Shown here piece by piece: positions 24,896 through 32,578 of a stretch of DNA of 34,274 bases (its first letter is position 1; the number at the start of each line of letters is the position of its first letter). This DNA comes from Desulfuromonadales bacterium (GTDB taxonomy: Bacteria > Desulfobacterota > Desulfuromonadia > Desulfuromonadales > Geopsychrobacteraceae): NCBI GenBank assembly GCA_019429255.1, contig JAHYIY010000027.1, positions 1 to 34,274 of the forward strand. The letters are read 5' to 3'. The position numbers and the translations under genes were made by a program. Below the pieces are notes generated by a model, which searched no databases, was not told where the DNA came from, and worked only from the letters and a program-made list of their open reading frames with translations.

Positions 24896-26016
24896 GTTTT
24901 CTAGATCAGATCAACAATTATCCGCAGGCGGCGGTACTGGATGCCATTACCTCCGCCACGGCAGCGCAGATTGATGATATCCTCGGGCAACAACGGATCA
25001 GCATGGAGGATTTTGCCTGCCTGCTGAACCCCGCCATGACCGCCGAACAGCTCGAAACAATGGCGCTTAGAGCCCAGCAGATCACGCGCCGGCGGTTTGG
25101 ACGGACGATTCTGCTCTATGCCCCCCTCTACCTCTCCAATGAGTGTCTGAACGGCTGTCGCTATTGTGGTTTTAATGCTGAAAACGATCTGCTGCGCAAA
25201 ACCTTAACCCTCGCAGAGATCGAACGCGAAGCCCGCTATTTGCATGATCAGGGGTTTCGTCATCTGCTGCTGCTCACCGGCGAAGCACCGCAAGTCGCCG
25301 ATGTCGACTACCTTGAACAAGCCGTCAAGATCGTCAAGCCCTACTGCGGTTCGGTGTCCATCGAGGTCTTCCCTATGTCGACCGCTGACTATGGGCGTAT
25401 GGTTGCTGCCGGCGTTGATGGATTGACCCTGTATCAGGAAACCTATGATCAGGATCGCTATCGCAACCTGCACCCCTATGGCCCCAAAAGTGATTATGCG
25501 TATCGTTTGCTCGCCCCCGAACGGGCCGGCGAAGCCGGCATGCGGCGGATTGGCATTGGTTCGCTGCTCGGGCTTGGCAACAGTTTGAGTGATTTATTTT
25601 ACTCCGGCTTGCACGCTCGCTACTTGATGCACCGTTTCTGGAAAACCCTGGTGACCCTCTCCTTCCCTCGCTTGCGCCCTGCTGCGGGAGGATTTACCCC
25701 AGAAGATATAGTCTCGGATCGGCAATTAACCCAGTTCATCTGTGCCTTGCGCCTGTTGTTGCCCGACGCCGGATTGGTTCTGTCAACCCGGGAAAGTGCT
25801 ACCCTGCGTGACAATCTGCTGCCGTTGGGCATCACCCAGATGAGTGCCGGTTCCTGTACCGCCCCCGGCGGCTACGGTAATCATTCAGATGAAGGGGGAC
25901 AGTTCAGTATCAGCGATGATCGCAGCCCGGCCGAGGTTGAGCAACTCCTCAGGAAAGCCGGTTACGACCCGGTCTGGAAAGATTGGGACACGGCTTTTCT
26001 GACAACGACAGAATAG
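24892..26016 (+). CDS. thiH: 2-iminoacetate synthase ThiH (radical SAM)
   Basis: 374 aa radical SAM enzyme that cleaves tyrosine to dehydroglycine and p-cresol. The cluster motif is CLNGCRYC (Cys85, Cys89, Cys92; CX3CX2C). [10 protein letters not shown] and IGSLLGLG and the C-terminal [12 protein letters not shown] segment match the family. It starts with GTG, coupled to thiG by a 4-base overlap. Use of ThiH rather than the oxygen-dependent ThiO fits an anaerobic or facultative lifestyle. Confidence 0.97.
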   Translation: MSFLDQINNYPQAAVLDAITSATAAQIDDILGQQRISMEDFACLLNPAMTAEQLETMALRAQQITRRRFGRTILLYAPLYLSNECLNGCRYCGFNAENDLLRKTLTLAEIEREARYLHDQGFRHLLLLTGEAPQVADVDYLEQAVKIVKPYCGSVSIEVFPMSTADYGRMVAAGVDGLTLYQETYDQDRYRNLHPYGPKSDYAYRLLAPERAGEAGMRRIGIGSLLGLGNSLSDLFYSGLHARYLMHRFWKTLVTLSFPRLRPAAGGFTPEDIVSDRQLTQFICALRLLLPDAGLVLSTRESATLRDNLLPLGITQMSAGSCTAPGGYGNHSDEGGQFSISDDRSPAEVEQLLRKAGYDPVWKDWDTAFLTTTE

Positions 26017-26029
26017 AAATAGAGGCGCT

Positions 26030-26692
26030 ATGAAGAGTTCCCTGCTGCCACCTCTCTACCTTATTACTGATCGCAGATTAGTTCGGCCGGATCAGGACTT
26101 TTTTGAGGTTTTGGAACAATTGATGGTGGCTGGAGTCAGGATGATTCAACTGCGAGAAAAGGATTTGCCGGCACAGCAACTTTACGAAATGGCTCAATAT
26201 CTACGTGACATCTCTGCGCGGCATAACTGTTTACTGCTTATCAATGATCGCATTGATATCGCCATGGCAGTTAAAGCCGATGGTGTCCATTTAAGAAACA
26301 ATTCTCTACCCCCTGCTGTTGCACGAACCTTGTTGGGCAGGGATAAGCTGGTGGGTGTTTCGACTCATTGTGCAGAGGAAATCAGCACGGCTACCAGGCA
26401 GGGAGCTGACTTTGTCACCTTTGGCCCGGTGTTTTATACCCCCTCTAAAGCAGGCTATGGTTCTCCTAAAGGAATTACCGAAGTGCATGACATTTGTCGC
26501 TCGTCTGCGTTGCCGGTTTATGCCCTGGGAGGGATAACAGTAACAAATACCCCGGCAATCATGACCACCGGAATCCATGGTGTTGCTGTCATTTCCAGCC
26601 TGATGGCCACAACAACTCCAACAATTGTTTGCCGAAAACTCATCGAAGCCATCGGTCACTCTTATACAACATCCCCTAACGACACCAACTGA
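26030..26692 (+). CDS. thiE: Thiamin phosphate synthase ThiE
   Basis: 220 aa TIM barrel that joins HMP-PP to thiazole phosphate. Key pieces are YLITDRRL, MIQLREKDLPAQQL (pyrophosphate site), LLINDRIDIA, ADGVHL, VGVSTHCAEE, FVTFGPVFYTPSK and VYALGGITVTN. The C-terminal GVAVISSLM closes the barrel. The gene follows thiH after 13 bp and ends the operon. The HMP branch (thiC, thiD) and thiL are not in the window. Confidence 0.95.
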   Translation: MKSSLLPPLYLITDRRLVRPDQDFFEVLEQLMVAGVRMIQLREKDLPAQQLYEMAQYLRDISARHNCLLLINDRIDIAMAVKADGVHLRNNSLPPAVARTLLGRDKLVGVSTHCAEEISTATRQGADFVTFGPVFYTPSKAGYGSPKGITEVHDICRSSALPVYALGGITVTNTPAIMTTGIHGVAVISSLMATTTPTIVCRKLIEAIGHSYTTSPNDTN

Positions 26693-26729
26693 AACCGCTG
26701 GCCGGCACTACCGGTAGCCGCCTGAAGTT

Positions 26730-26876
26730 CTATTTCCTCATTTTCCGCTGCAGGATACCAGTTCGCAATGACTTTTCCATAAAACCGAATAAGGTTTCTC
26801 CTTCACGTAAAACACTTTCAGTCGCTTGGCGAAGTTCGGGTTCAACCCGCAGAGAAGGGATTGTTGCTGATTTCAT
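26730..26876 (-). CDS. Short YlcI/YnfO-like (antitoxin-type) protein, possibly truncated
   Basis: 48 aa: MKSATIPSLRVEPELRQATE, then SVLREGETLFGFMEKSLR and GILQRKMRK. The pattern recalls YlcI/YnfO-family or ribbon-helix-helix antitoxins, which are usually longer (about 75-85 aa), so the C-terminus may be missing. An AAGG ribosome-binding site six bases before the ATG supports a real gene. No toxin gene is next to it: downstream on the same strand is the tail of thiE. The longer open frame starting at 27068 has no such site and is not used. Confidence 0.6.
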   Translation of the reverse strand: MKSATIPSLRVEPELRQATESVLREGETLFGFMEKSLRTGILQRKMRK

Positions 26877-27089
26877 CACGCACCTTTTTGTGTTGCATTT
26901 GCAATTCATTCTAGTGGGAAACGATTCTGCGGGCAATGGCATGTACTGACTGAAATATAAAACACTGGGAGAAAACCCCACAGCATGGTTATCGTGAGCG
27001 TTTGCTGGATTAGAAGAGGGAGTTGAGTGAAAACCGACAAATCCTTTGCCCGCTTGTGCATGCGGCATTTGACTAGTCTCGACTCAAGG

Positions 27090-28532
27090 TTATTTATGCC
27101 AGAGAGATGGCACGAAAAGCACCAGCACGGTAAAGAGCTCCAATCTGCCCAACAACATACAAACAATCAGCACGGTTTTACCGAAAGGGACAACCTGGGC
27201 GTAGTTTTCCACCGGGCCGACACTACCAAAGCCGGGTCCGACAACACCTAAGGTAGCAACCACTGATCCGGCGGCGGAGATCAGATCCAATCCTGCGGCT
27301 GTCATGAGCAGGGTAGCGATAAAGAAAACCCCCATCCACACGGCAAAAAAACCGAGAATCGAGTGCATGACATCACGATCAACCGGTTTACTGCCCAGCT
27401 TGACCAGGCGCACCGCCCGCGGATGGATCAATCGATAAATCTGCACCTGGGCATGTTTAAAGAGCAGCAGTAGCCGCGCCACCTTGATCCCTCCGGCGGT
27501 TGAGCCGGCACAGCCGCCAACCACCATGGCAAAAAACAGCAGCAGTTGGGAGGCTGCCGGCCACTGGGCATAGTCAGCCGTACCGAAACCGGTGGTGCTG
27601 ATAATGGAAACCACCTGAAAGACGCTGTAGCGCAGGTTGTCAACAATCGAGGTATAGACCGCTCCGTGGTTGGCCCACATCACCAGTAGAATGATGCCGA
27701 TCACCAGCACCAGATAAACCCGTAGTTCTTCGTTACGGTAAAAGTCGCGCAGACGCCCCCTTAGCGCCAGGTAATACAGGGAAAAATTGATCGCCGCCAG
27801 AAACATAAACAGGGAAAGAACCCCATCGATATAGGCACTGTTGTAGGCCCCGACCGAGGCATTGCGGGGTGAAAAACCACCCGTCGCCAGGGTGGTGAAA
27901 GCATGACAGAGTGAATCAAAGAAATTCATACCACCGAACATCAACAGGACGATCAGCACCGCCGTCAGCAGGACATAGATCCCCCACAGCAGCTTGGCGG
28001 TATCCTGGATGCGTGGCTTGAGGCGATCTGCTGTTGGTCCGGGCATTTCGGCCTTGAACAACTGCATGCCGCCAACCCCCATCAGCGGCAGAATCGCCAG
28101 AGACAGGACAATGAACCCCATACCACCAAGCCACTGGGACAGAGCACGCCAGAGCAGCAGACTTTCCGGTACTATTTCGATGTCGGTTAAAATGGTGGCA
28201 CCGGTGGTGGTAAAGCCGCTCATGGTTTCAAAAACGGCATCCAGAGGAGCACTGATCGCCCCGGAAAACAGATACGGCAGGGAACCGAACAAGGCAAAGG
28301 TGCTCCACCCCAGGGTCACAATGGCAAATCCTTCGCGCAGGGACATCTCTTTACTGCTGCGGCAGCTGTAAAACAGGCCGGCTCCAACGCCGCCACAAAC
28401 CAATGCCGAAAGCGCAAAGGCCAAACCGGCCCCGTCTGCGTAATAGTAGGAGAAGGGCAAAGGCAGCAACAGGGCAACGGCAAGAAATGACAGCAGGCCA
28501 CCCAGCAGGCGAAAGGTCAGGAGCAGGTTCAT
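27090..28532 (-). CDS. trkH: Trk potassium uptake protein TrkH
   Basis: 480 aa inner-membrane potassium translocation subunit. Four pore-loop repeats carry the filter glycines: FTTTGATI, LATGGFSPRNAS, ISTTGFGTADY and ATLGVVGPGFG. About ten hydrophobic segments fit the fold. MNLLLTFRLLGGLL at 28532 is taken as the start, one base after the trkA stop, which suggests translational coupling. It works with TrkA and, as second gene behind the c-di-AMP riboswitch, should share its control. Confidence 0.96.
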   Translation of the reverse strand: MNLLLTFRLLGGLLSFLAVALLLPLPFSYYYADGAGLAFALSALVCGGVGAGLFYSCRSSKEMSLREGFAIVTLGWSTFALFGSLPYLFSGAISAPLDAVFETMSGFTTTGATILTDIEIVPESLLLWRALSQWLGGMGFIVLSLAILPLMGVGGMQLFKAEMPGPTADRLKPRIQDTAKLLWGIYVLLTAVLIVLLMFGGMNFFDSLCHAFTTLATGGFSPRNASVGAYNSAYIDGVLSLFMFLAAINFSLYYLALRGRLRDFYRNEELRVYLVLVIGIILLVMWANHGAVYTSIVDNLRYSVFQVVSIISTTGFGTADYAQWPAASQLLLFFAMVVGGCAGSTAGGIKVARLLLLFKHAQVQIYRLIHPRAVRLVKLGSKPVDRDVMHSILGFFAVWMGVFFIATLLMTAAGLDLISAAGSVVATLGVVGPGFGSVGPVENYAQVVPFGKTVLIVCMLLGRLELFTVLVLFVPSLWHK

Positions 28533-28533
28533 A

Positions 28534-29886
28534 TCAGCTGAAAAACCTTTCGACCTTGGCAACCGCCTCCGGCAGGGCAAATACAATGACCCGATCTCCC
28601 TGGGTGAGAACGCTGGCGCCGGTGGGTATTTCGTACTGCCGGTGGCGGATGATCATGCCGATGATCGCGCCGCGGGGGAAATGTAATTCGGCCAGGGGTT
28701 TTGCAAACAGGCCGCTGCTGTGGCTGATATCAATTTCCAGGACCTCGGCATTATTTCCTTCGAGGGCAACCATAGAAAGAATATCGCCGCGGCGGACAAA
28801 TTTGAGGATCGCACCGGCGGCAGCCAATCGTGGTGAAATACAGGCGTCAATGCCCAGATCAGAAGCCAGGGCTATCAGTTCGGGCTGACTTACCAGGGCC
28901 AGGGTACGCCGAACCCGGTGGCGGCGCGCCAGCAGGCAGGTAAGGATATTGGTCTGGTCGTTATCGGTGACGGCGATAAACACCCCGGCATCTTCCAGCC
29001 CTTCGTCCAGCAGGGTTTGCACATCCAGTCCTTCGGCATGGATGACAACCGCCTTATCCAGCTGCTCCGCCAGTTTCGTGCAGCGTGCCTCATCACGTTC
29101 TATCAGCTTGGTATAAAAGTGTTGCTGTTCCAGATTTTTTGCCACCTGCAGGCCAACCCGGCCGCCGCCGAGGACGAAGGCTCGACGTGAAGTGTTTTCC
29201 TTGTCGGCGGCAGATTGCAGGAGATAGTCCAGGGCCGGCAGCTCTTTTGCCAGGGCGAAGAGATAAATACGATCACCGGCCTGGATGCTGTCATCACCGC
29301 GGGGGATAATGGTTTTGTCGCCACGGCTGATAGCGGCAACAACAAAACGATACATACCGCGCAAATCGCCAAGTTCGGTCATGGTCAAATTGCACAGGGG
29401 ACTGTCGTCAGCAATCCGATAGCCCTGAAAAAGGATGTCGCCATCGGCAAATTCCACCACGTCAAAGGCTTTGGCACTACACGCCAGCTTCGAGAGCTCG
29501 GTCGCAACGGCATCTTCCGGATTGATGAGCAGATCGATGCCGAGTTTTTCCTTGGAAAGAATAGCTTTGTGGGCAGTGAATTCGATGTTGCGGGTACGGG
29601 CAATCAGTACCTTGGTGTGGTATTCACGCGCCAGCAGGCAAGCGAGGATGTTGACTTCATCGGTATTGGTGACGGCAATAAAAATGTCGGCGTTTTTGAT
29701 GCCGGCTTCTTCGAGAGTTTCGGCACTGGCACCGTTGCCGACAACGCCCAGAACATTGAGGCGATCCTGAGCCCGAGTAACCGCTTCCAGGTCATGATCG
29801 ACAAGGGTGACTTCATGTCCTTCGCGGGAAAAACGTTCACACAAAAAATAGCCGACCTGGCCACTGCCAACGATGAGGATGTTCAC
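28534..29886 (-). CDS. trkA: Trk potassium uptake regulatory protein TrkA
   Basis: 450 aa cytoplasmic gating protein with two tandem RCK modules. The first Rossmann loop is GSGQVGYFLCERF, ending VDHD. The second is LGGGRVGLQVA, ending ERD near residue 262. TrkA_C domains follow each. It binds nucleotides and gates TrkH. The start is GTG at 29886, preceded by AGGAG at good spacing; upstream codons in the open frame are leader sequence. It is the first gene after the c-di-AMP riboswitch. Confidence 0.96.
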   Translation of the reverse strand: MNILIVGSGQVGYFLCERFSREGHEVTLVDHDLEAVTRAQDRLNVLGVVGNGASAETLEEAGIKNADIFIAVTNTDEVNILACLLAREYHTKVLIARTRNIEFTAHKAILSKEKLGIDLLINPEDAVATELSKLACSAKAFDVVEFADGDILFQGYRIADDSPLCNLTMTELGDLRGMYRFVVAAISRGDKTIIPRGDDSIQAGDRIYLFALAKELPALDYLLQSAADKENTSRRAFVLGGGRVGLQVAKNLEQQHFYTKLIERDEARCTKLAEQLDKAVVIHAEGLDVQTLLDEGLEDAGVFIAVTDNDQTNILTCLLARRHRVRRTLALVSQPELIALASDLGIDACISPRLAAAGAILKFVRRGDILSMVALEGNNAEVLEIDISHSSGLFAKPLAELHFPRGAIIGMIIRHRQYEIPTGASVLTQGDRVIVFALPEAVAKVERFFS

Positions 29887-29963
29887 GCACGACTCCTGAA
29901 ATGTATTCCGGCACCAAGTCCTCAATGATGGATGAGGCGGCACAGGATGTCATTCTTCGGGGC

Positions 29964-29987
29964 AAAAACGCTGATAGAACACCAACG
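29964..29987 (-). terminator. Terminator of the c-di-AMP switch
   Basis: Read on the minus strand, CGTTGGT (29987-29981), loop GTTCT, ATCAGCG (29975-29969), then five T (29968-29964). The stem has seven pairs, two of them G-U. An alternative stem ACCAGC (29996-29991) with GTTGGT (29986-29981) uses the same left arm and could be the antiterminator. Confidence 0.6.
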
Positions 29988-30007
29988 CCGGCTGGTACTG
30001 CTGCCTG

Positions 30008-30172
30008 CCCTTTCAAATGCCTACGAGGTTAGCTGACGGGCTCGGGCTTGAAAGTGCCCTATGACAAAGCGTCCTGCGTTAAGACAATCTGACAATTCGC
30101 CCCCAAAGTGGGTCCCCCGCACCTGCTTGCTGGAAACAGGTTTAGGCTGCATGGGCGAATTCTGCTCCTGCC
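30008..30172 (-). ncRNA. c-di-AMP riboswitch (ydaO-yuaA type)
   Basis: On the minus strand the conserved ydaO blocks appear in order. GAATTCGCCC (30162-30153) is followed by GCAGCCTAAACCTG, AGGTGCGGGGGACCCA, TTGGGGGCGAATT (pairing back to the first block), CCCGAGCCCGTCAGCTAACC (30044-30025) and CTCGTAGGC. Known members bind cyclic di-AMP and repress potassium uptake or wall genes. Here it sits 120 bp before trkA-trkH. A TTGACA at 30188-30183 could be its -35. Confidence 0.92.
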
Positions 30173-30200
30173 GTTCCAAGGATGTCAAGGGTCATTTTAA

Positions 30201-30406
30201 ATGAACAGCAAGCAGTTGATAACGGAGCTCCAGACCGCAGGTTGGGTGCTGGTCAGGGTGAAAGGGAGTCATCACCAATTCAAACACCCTGACCACAAGT
30301 TGCCATTGACGGTTCTGCACCCCAGGAAGATTTACCTTTAGGGCTGGTTAAACAGATAAAAAAGCAGGCTGGGATTCAGGTCTTGCCTATTTCAGATCGG
30401 AGTTAA
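30201..30406 (+). pseudogene. hicA: hicA-like toxin gene, frameshifted
   Basis: The reading MNSKQLITELQTAGWVLVRV then KGSHHQFKHP is a clear HicA double-stranded-RNA-binding toxin with the catalytic His in GSHHQF. It proceeds to TVLHPRK and then meets TAG at 30342. From GAT at 30329 the -1 frame restores the family ending (DLPLGLVKQIKKQAGIQ) to TAA at 30404. One base appears lost at 30324-30329. It would make an inactive, shortened toxin unless the base call is wrong. Confidence 0.88.
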
Positions 30407-30408
30407 CG

Positions 30409-30653
30409 ATGTTGTATCCAGTAGCAATTGAAAAAGGGGATAAAAACCTTGCTTTTGGGGCGATTTTCCCCGATGTAGAGGGCTGTTTTTCGGCTGGCGA
30501 CAGCTACGAAAAAGCGCTAAAAAAGCCCGTGAAGCCCTGGAAATCCACTTTGAAGCGCTGGCCGAGGCTGGAAAAGTGCCGCCACAGGCAAGCTCTGTTG
30601 ATGATCATTTGGAAGATGAACACACCATCTCTGCTTCTTATGCTACCCATTGA
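30409..30653 (+). pseudogene. hicB: hicB-like antitoxin gene, -1 frameshift at an A6 run
   Basis: MLYPVAIEKGDKNLAFGAIF then PDVEGCFSAGDSYEKALKK is the HicB partial RNase H-like domain. In zero frame the sequence then becomes unrelated. In the -1 frame, from GCC at 30525, it continues AREALEIHFEALAEAGKVPP and ends SASYATH at the TGA of 30651. The break lies at CTA AAA AAG (30517-30525), that is the heptamer A AAA AAG used for programmed -1 frameshifting in dnaX. Either a lost A or a programmed shift explains it. Confidence 0.85.
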
Positions 30654-30701
30654 AGACACCTCCTCCAGCCATAGGAATAAGACAATTTTGCTCTCTTGAT
30701 G

Positions 30702-31174
30702 CCTTGACCATGTGCCTGGAACGTCAGCACCATTTAGGCGTCGGCCCCTACGAGCGTAGCGAAAACCGAAGAGGTCAGGCCAACGGCTTTAAACCCAAGA
30801 GCGTGCAGACCCGCGTGGGCAGCCTCGATCTGAATATTCCTCAGGTCCGAGATAGTAGCTTTTATCCTTCCAGCCTTGAGAAGGGACTGCGTTCGGAACG
30901 TGCCCTTAAGGTTGCTCTGGCTGAGATGTATATCCAAGGGGTTTCGACCCGTAAGGTCGCTAAAATCACCGAGCAACTGTGCGGTTTTGAGGTCACGTCA
31001 TCTCAGGTGAGTCGTGCCGCAAAAGAGCTCGATGGAGTGCTGGAACAATGGCGAAATCGCCCCTTGGGAGCCTATCCTTAGGTTTACCTGGATGCCCGCT
31101 ATGAGAAGGTTCGACACAATGGTTCCGTCATTGGTATGGCGGTCTTGGTCGCCGGAGCCTACTTGAGTTTTTAA
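30702..31174 (+). pseudogene. IS256-family transposase remnant
   Basis: The frame gives HHLGVGPYERSENRRGQANG, TRVGSLDLNIPQVRDSSFYP and ERALKVALAEMYIQGVSTRK, typical of IS256 (Mutator-like) transposases. A TAG at 31079-31081 follows GAYP, where the family has Tyr. Beyond it VYLDARYEKVRHNGSVIG, with the first catalytic Asp, reads on to about 31152 before homology is lost at LVA. The N-terminal part, about 60 residues, is also missing, and the remnant directly abuts the hicB end. No terminal inverted repeats were recognised. It is a dead fragment. Confidence 0.9.
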
Positions 31175-31520
31175 CTGTCAAAGATCGCCCCAAAGAGGAT
31201 TGTGAATTTTACAGAATAAATGTTGCTTTATCGGGAAGTAAAAAGAACAGACGCAAGCAACATTTTTTTCATCGGAATAACTCCTGATCGTCGTGCTTTA
31301 AATAGCACGCGCTGTGAAGCAGCCTTTGGGATTGGTGCCAACAACTACACCATATTGCTACAAATCCAAATGAACTGTTTCTGGTACCAATGTCCGACCG
31401 ATATTGTCAGGCTCGACTGAAACCGATCACTGCCGGAGAGGCAATACAACTTTCGCACCAAAAGAAATACTCCTTTTTTTTAAAGACTTAGAAATTTTGA
31501 CTGAAAAACTGTATGGGATT

Positions 31521-31560
31521 TTGCGGACTATTCTACAGTGAATCGTGGAATAGTCCGCAA
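31521..31560. repeat. Perfect 13-bp inverted repeat, 14-base loop
   Basis: TTGCGGACTATTC (31521-31533) and GAATAGTCCGCAA (31548-31560) are exact reverse complements. No T run follows within a few bases, so a simple terminator is not favoured. It could be a transposon end, a regulator site or part of an RNA. No second copy is in the window. Confidence 0.85.
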
Positions 31561-31826
31561 TTTGCATTGCCACCCCGCTGGCAGCATCTCTAATCGCAAC
31601 TTAAAATACCTGAATATTTTCTTACGTTTAGTAATTTGTTTTGGGATTGGTATAGTTCATGCGCTGACAACCTGGTGACCAATGAACATATCAGACAGGG
31701 TCGGGGCCGTTAGGTCCAACAGAGCTGTGAAATCAGGAGCAAGCTGCAGACAAAGAGCCTGACCAGAGCTGAAATTGTAGAAGATTCAACGGTGTCACAA
31801 AAAAACAAACCATCGCGCTTTTTCTC

Positions 31827-31857
31827 TTGACTCTGGTCTATGGTCAAGGGTTTAGGC
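31827..31857 (+). promoter_or_regulatory. MerR-type promoter/operator
   Basis: TTGACT (31827-31832), a 19-base spacer, then TTAGGC (31852-31857). The spacer and its edges form an imperfect dyad (CTTGAC ... GTCAAG, 31826-31831 and 31842-31847). Overlong spacers with such a dyad are the hallmark of promoters twisted into shape by metal-bound MerR regulators. It lies 55 bp before merR and probably drives the whole operon. Confidence 0.75.
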
Positions 31858-31911
31858 TTGAACCAACAAAGAAGACAAATACCACAGACTAACAACTTCG
31901 GGAGAAACCAA

Positions 31912-32337
31912 ATGCCTCACTCTCTGACCATAGGCAAGCTTTCAAAGCAAGCAGACGTCAGCATTGACAGCATAAGATTTTACGAACGGCAGGGCTTACT
32001 CGCCAAACCGGCGCGAACCGAATCCAATTATCGGCTCTACCCCCTGGAGGCAGCGAGTCGTCTCAGGTTTATAAAAAAAGCGCAGAAACTTGGGTTTTCA
32101 TTGGGTGATATCCAGGATCTTCTGGATCTGAGTCATGATCCGTCGGCTTCCAAGGCCGACGTCAAGAAAAAAGCGAAGGGCAAAATCGCAGACATTAAGA
32201 GCAAAATTCAGGATCTAAGTCGAATGCTGAAAGCTCTAGAGCAATTGGACGAGAGCTGTGATGGGCATGGTTCGGTAGTCGGATGCCCGATCCTGATCGC
32301 ATTGGCTGAAGATGACGGCCATGAGTGTCATCACTAA
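31912..32337 (+). CDS. MerR-family metal-responsive regulator (CueR/ZntR-like)
   Basis: 141 aa. The N-terminal winged helix is typical (LTIGKLSKQADVSIDSIRFY, then ERQGLL). A dimer helix with DPSASKADVKKKAKGK follows, and a C-terminal metal loop CDGHGSVVGCPIL (Cys116, His119, Cys125) and a CHH tail. In divalent sensors a Cys (ZntR Cys79), and in CueR Ser77, precedes the ADVK segment. Here that position appears to be Lys81. Copper or silver is the likeliest ligand given the ATPase downstream. GGAG precedes the ATG at 31912 by seven bases. The first ATG of the longer frame lies inside the promoter. Confidence 0.9.
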   Translation: MPHSLTIGKLSKQADVSIDSIRFYERQGLLAKPARTESNYRLYPLEAASRLRFIKKAQKLGFSLGDIQDLLDLSHDPSASKADVKKKAKGKIADIKSKIQDLSRMLKALEQLDESCDGHGSVVGCPILIALAEDDGHECHH

Positions 32338-32356
32338 CAACAATTGAGGTAATTTT

Positions 32357-32512
32357 ATGGACGCAACATGGACAAACATTCTCTGGTTCCTGGTCATTGG
32401 TGCCCTCTTTTTCATGATGATGCGCAAAGGTGGATGCTGCGGTAGCCATCGCCAAAAAGAACAAAAACAGGAAGTCAAATCAAGCAAAACCGATCATAAG
32501 AAATACAATTAA
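32357..32512 (+). CDS. Small Cys-pair membrane protein
   Basis: 51 aa, not recognised by name. It has one hydrophobic segment, about residues 7-23 (NILWFLVIGALFFMMM), followed by KGGCCGSH and a basic, Gln/Lys-rich tail. A GAGGT ribosome-binding site seven bases before the ATG supports it. The CC-containing loop followed by His could bind a thiophilic metal. Its place between merR and the Spy-like protein suggests a part in metal handling, which is inference. Similar small proteins recur in copper operons. Confidence 0.8.
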   Translation: MDATWTNILWFLVIGALFFMMMRKGGCCGSHRQKEQKQEVKSSKTDHKKYN

Positions 32513-32578
32513 CGTTGCTTTCTTTTTTGGAAAGCACAGATAAGCCTCGTCACTTTTTACAAGCAAAAGGAGATCACC

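Larger units (their letters stand above)
31175..31911. other. Gene-poor stretch between the IS remnant and merR
   Basis: 737 bp, AT-richer than the housekeeping part. It holds a perfect 13-bp inverted repeat (31521-31560) and the merR promoter/operator (31827-31857). Short open frames (for example 31220-31420) have no ribosome-binding site or recognisable pattern. It probably contains junctions of past insertions. Confidence 0.6.

Noticed and set aside
29215-29928. Plus-strand 237-codon frame opposite trkA
   Set aside because: Antisense to a well-supported TrkA. It has repeated-looking residues only because the two RCK modules repeat.
30008-30172. Structured intergenic RNA considered as SRP RNA, 6S RNA or a cyclic di-GMP switch
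   Set aside because: None of their signatures fit, while the CCGTCAGCTAACCTCGTAGG and CGGGGGACCCA blocks match the ydaO c-di-AMP class.
31220-31420. 66-codon frame in the accessory spacer
   Set aside because: No ribosome-binding site, no recognisable pattern, and it lies in a region of insertion debris.
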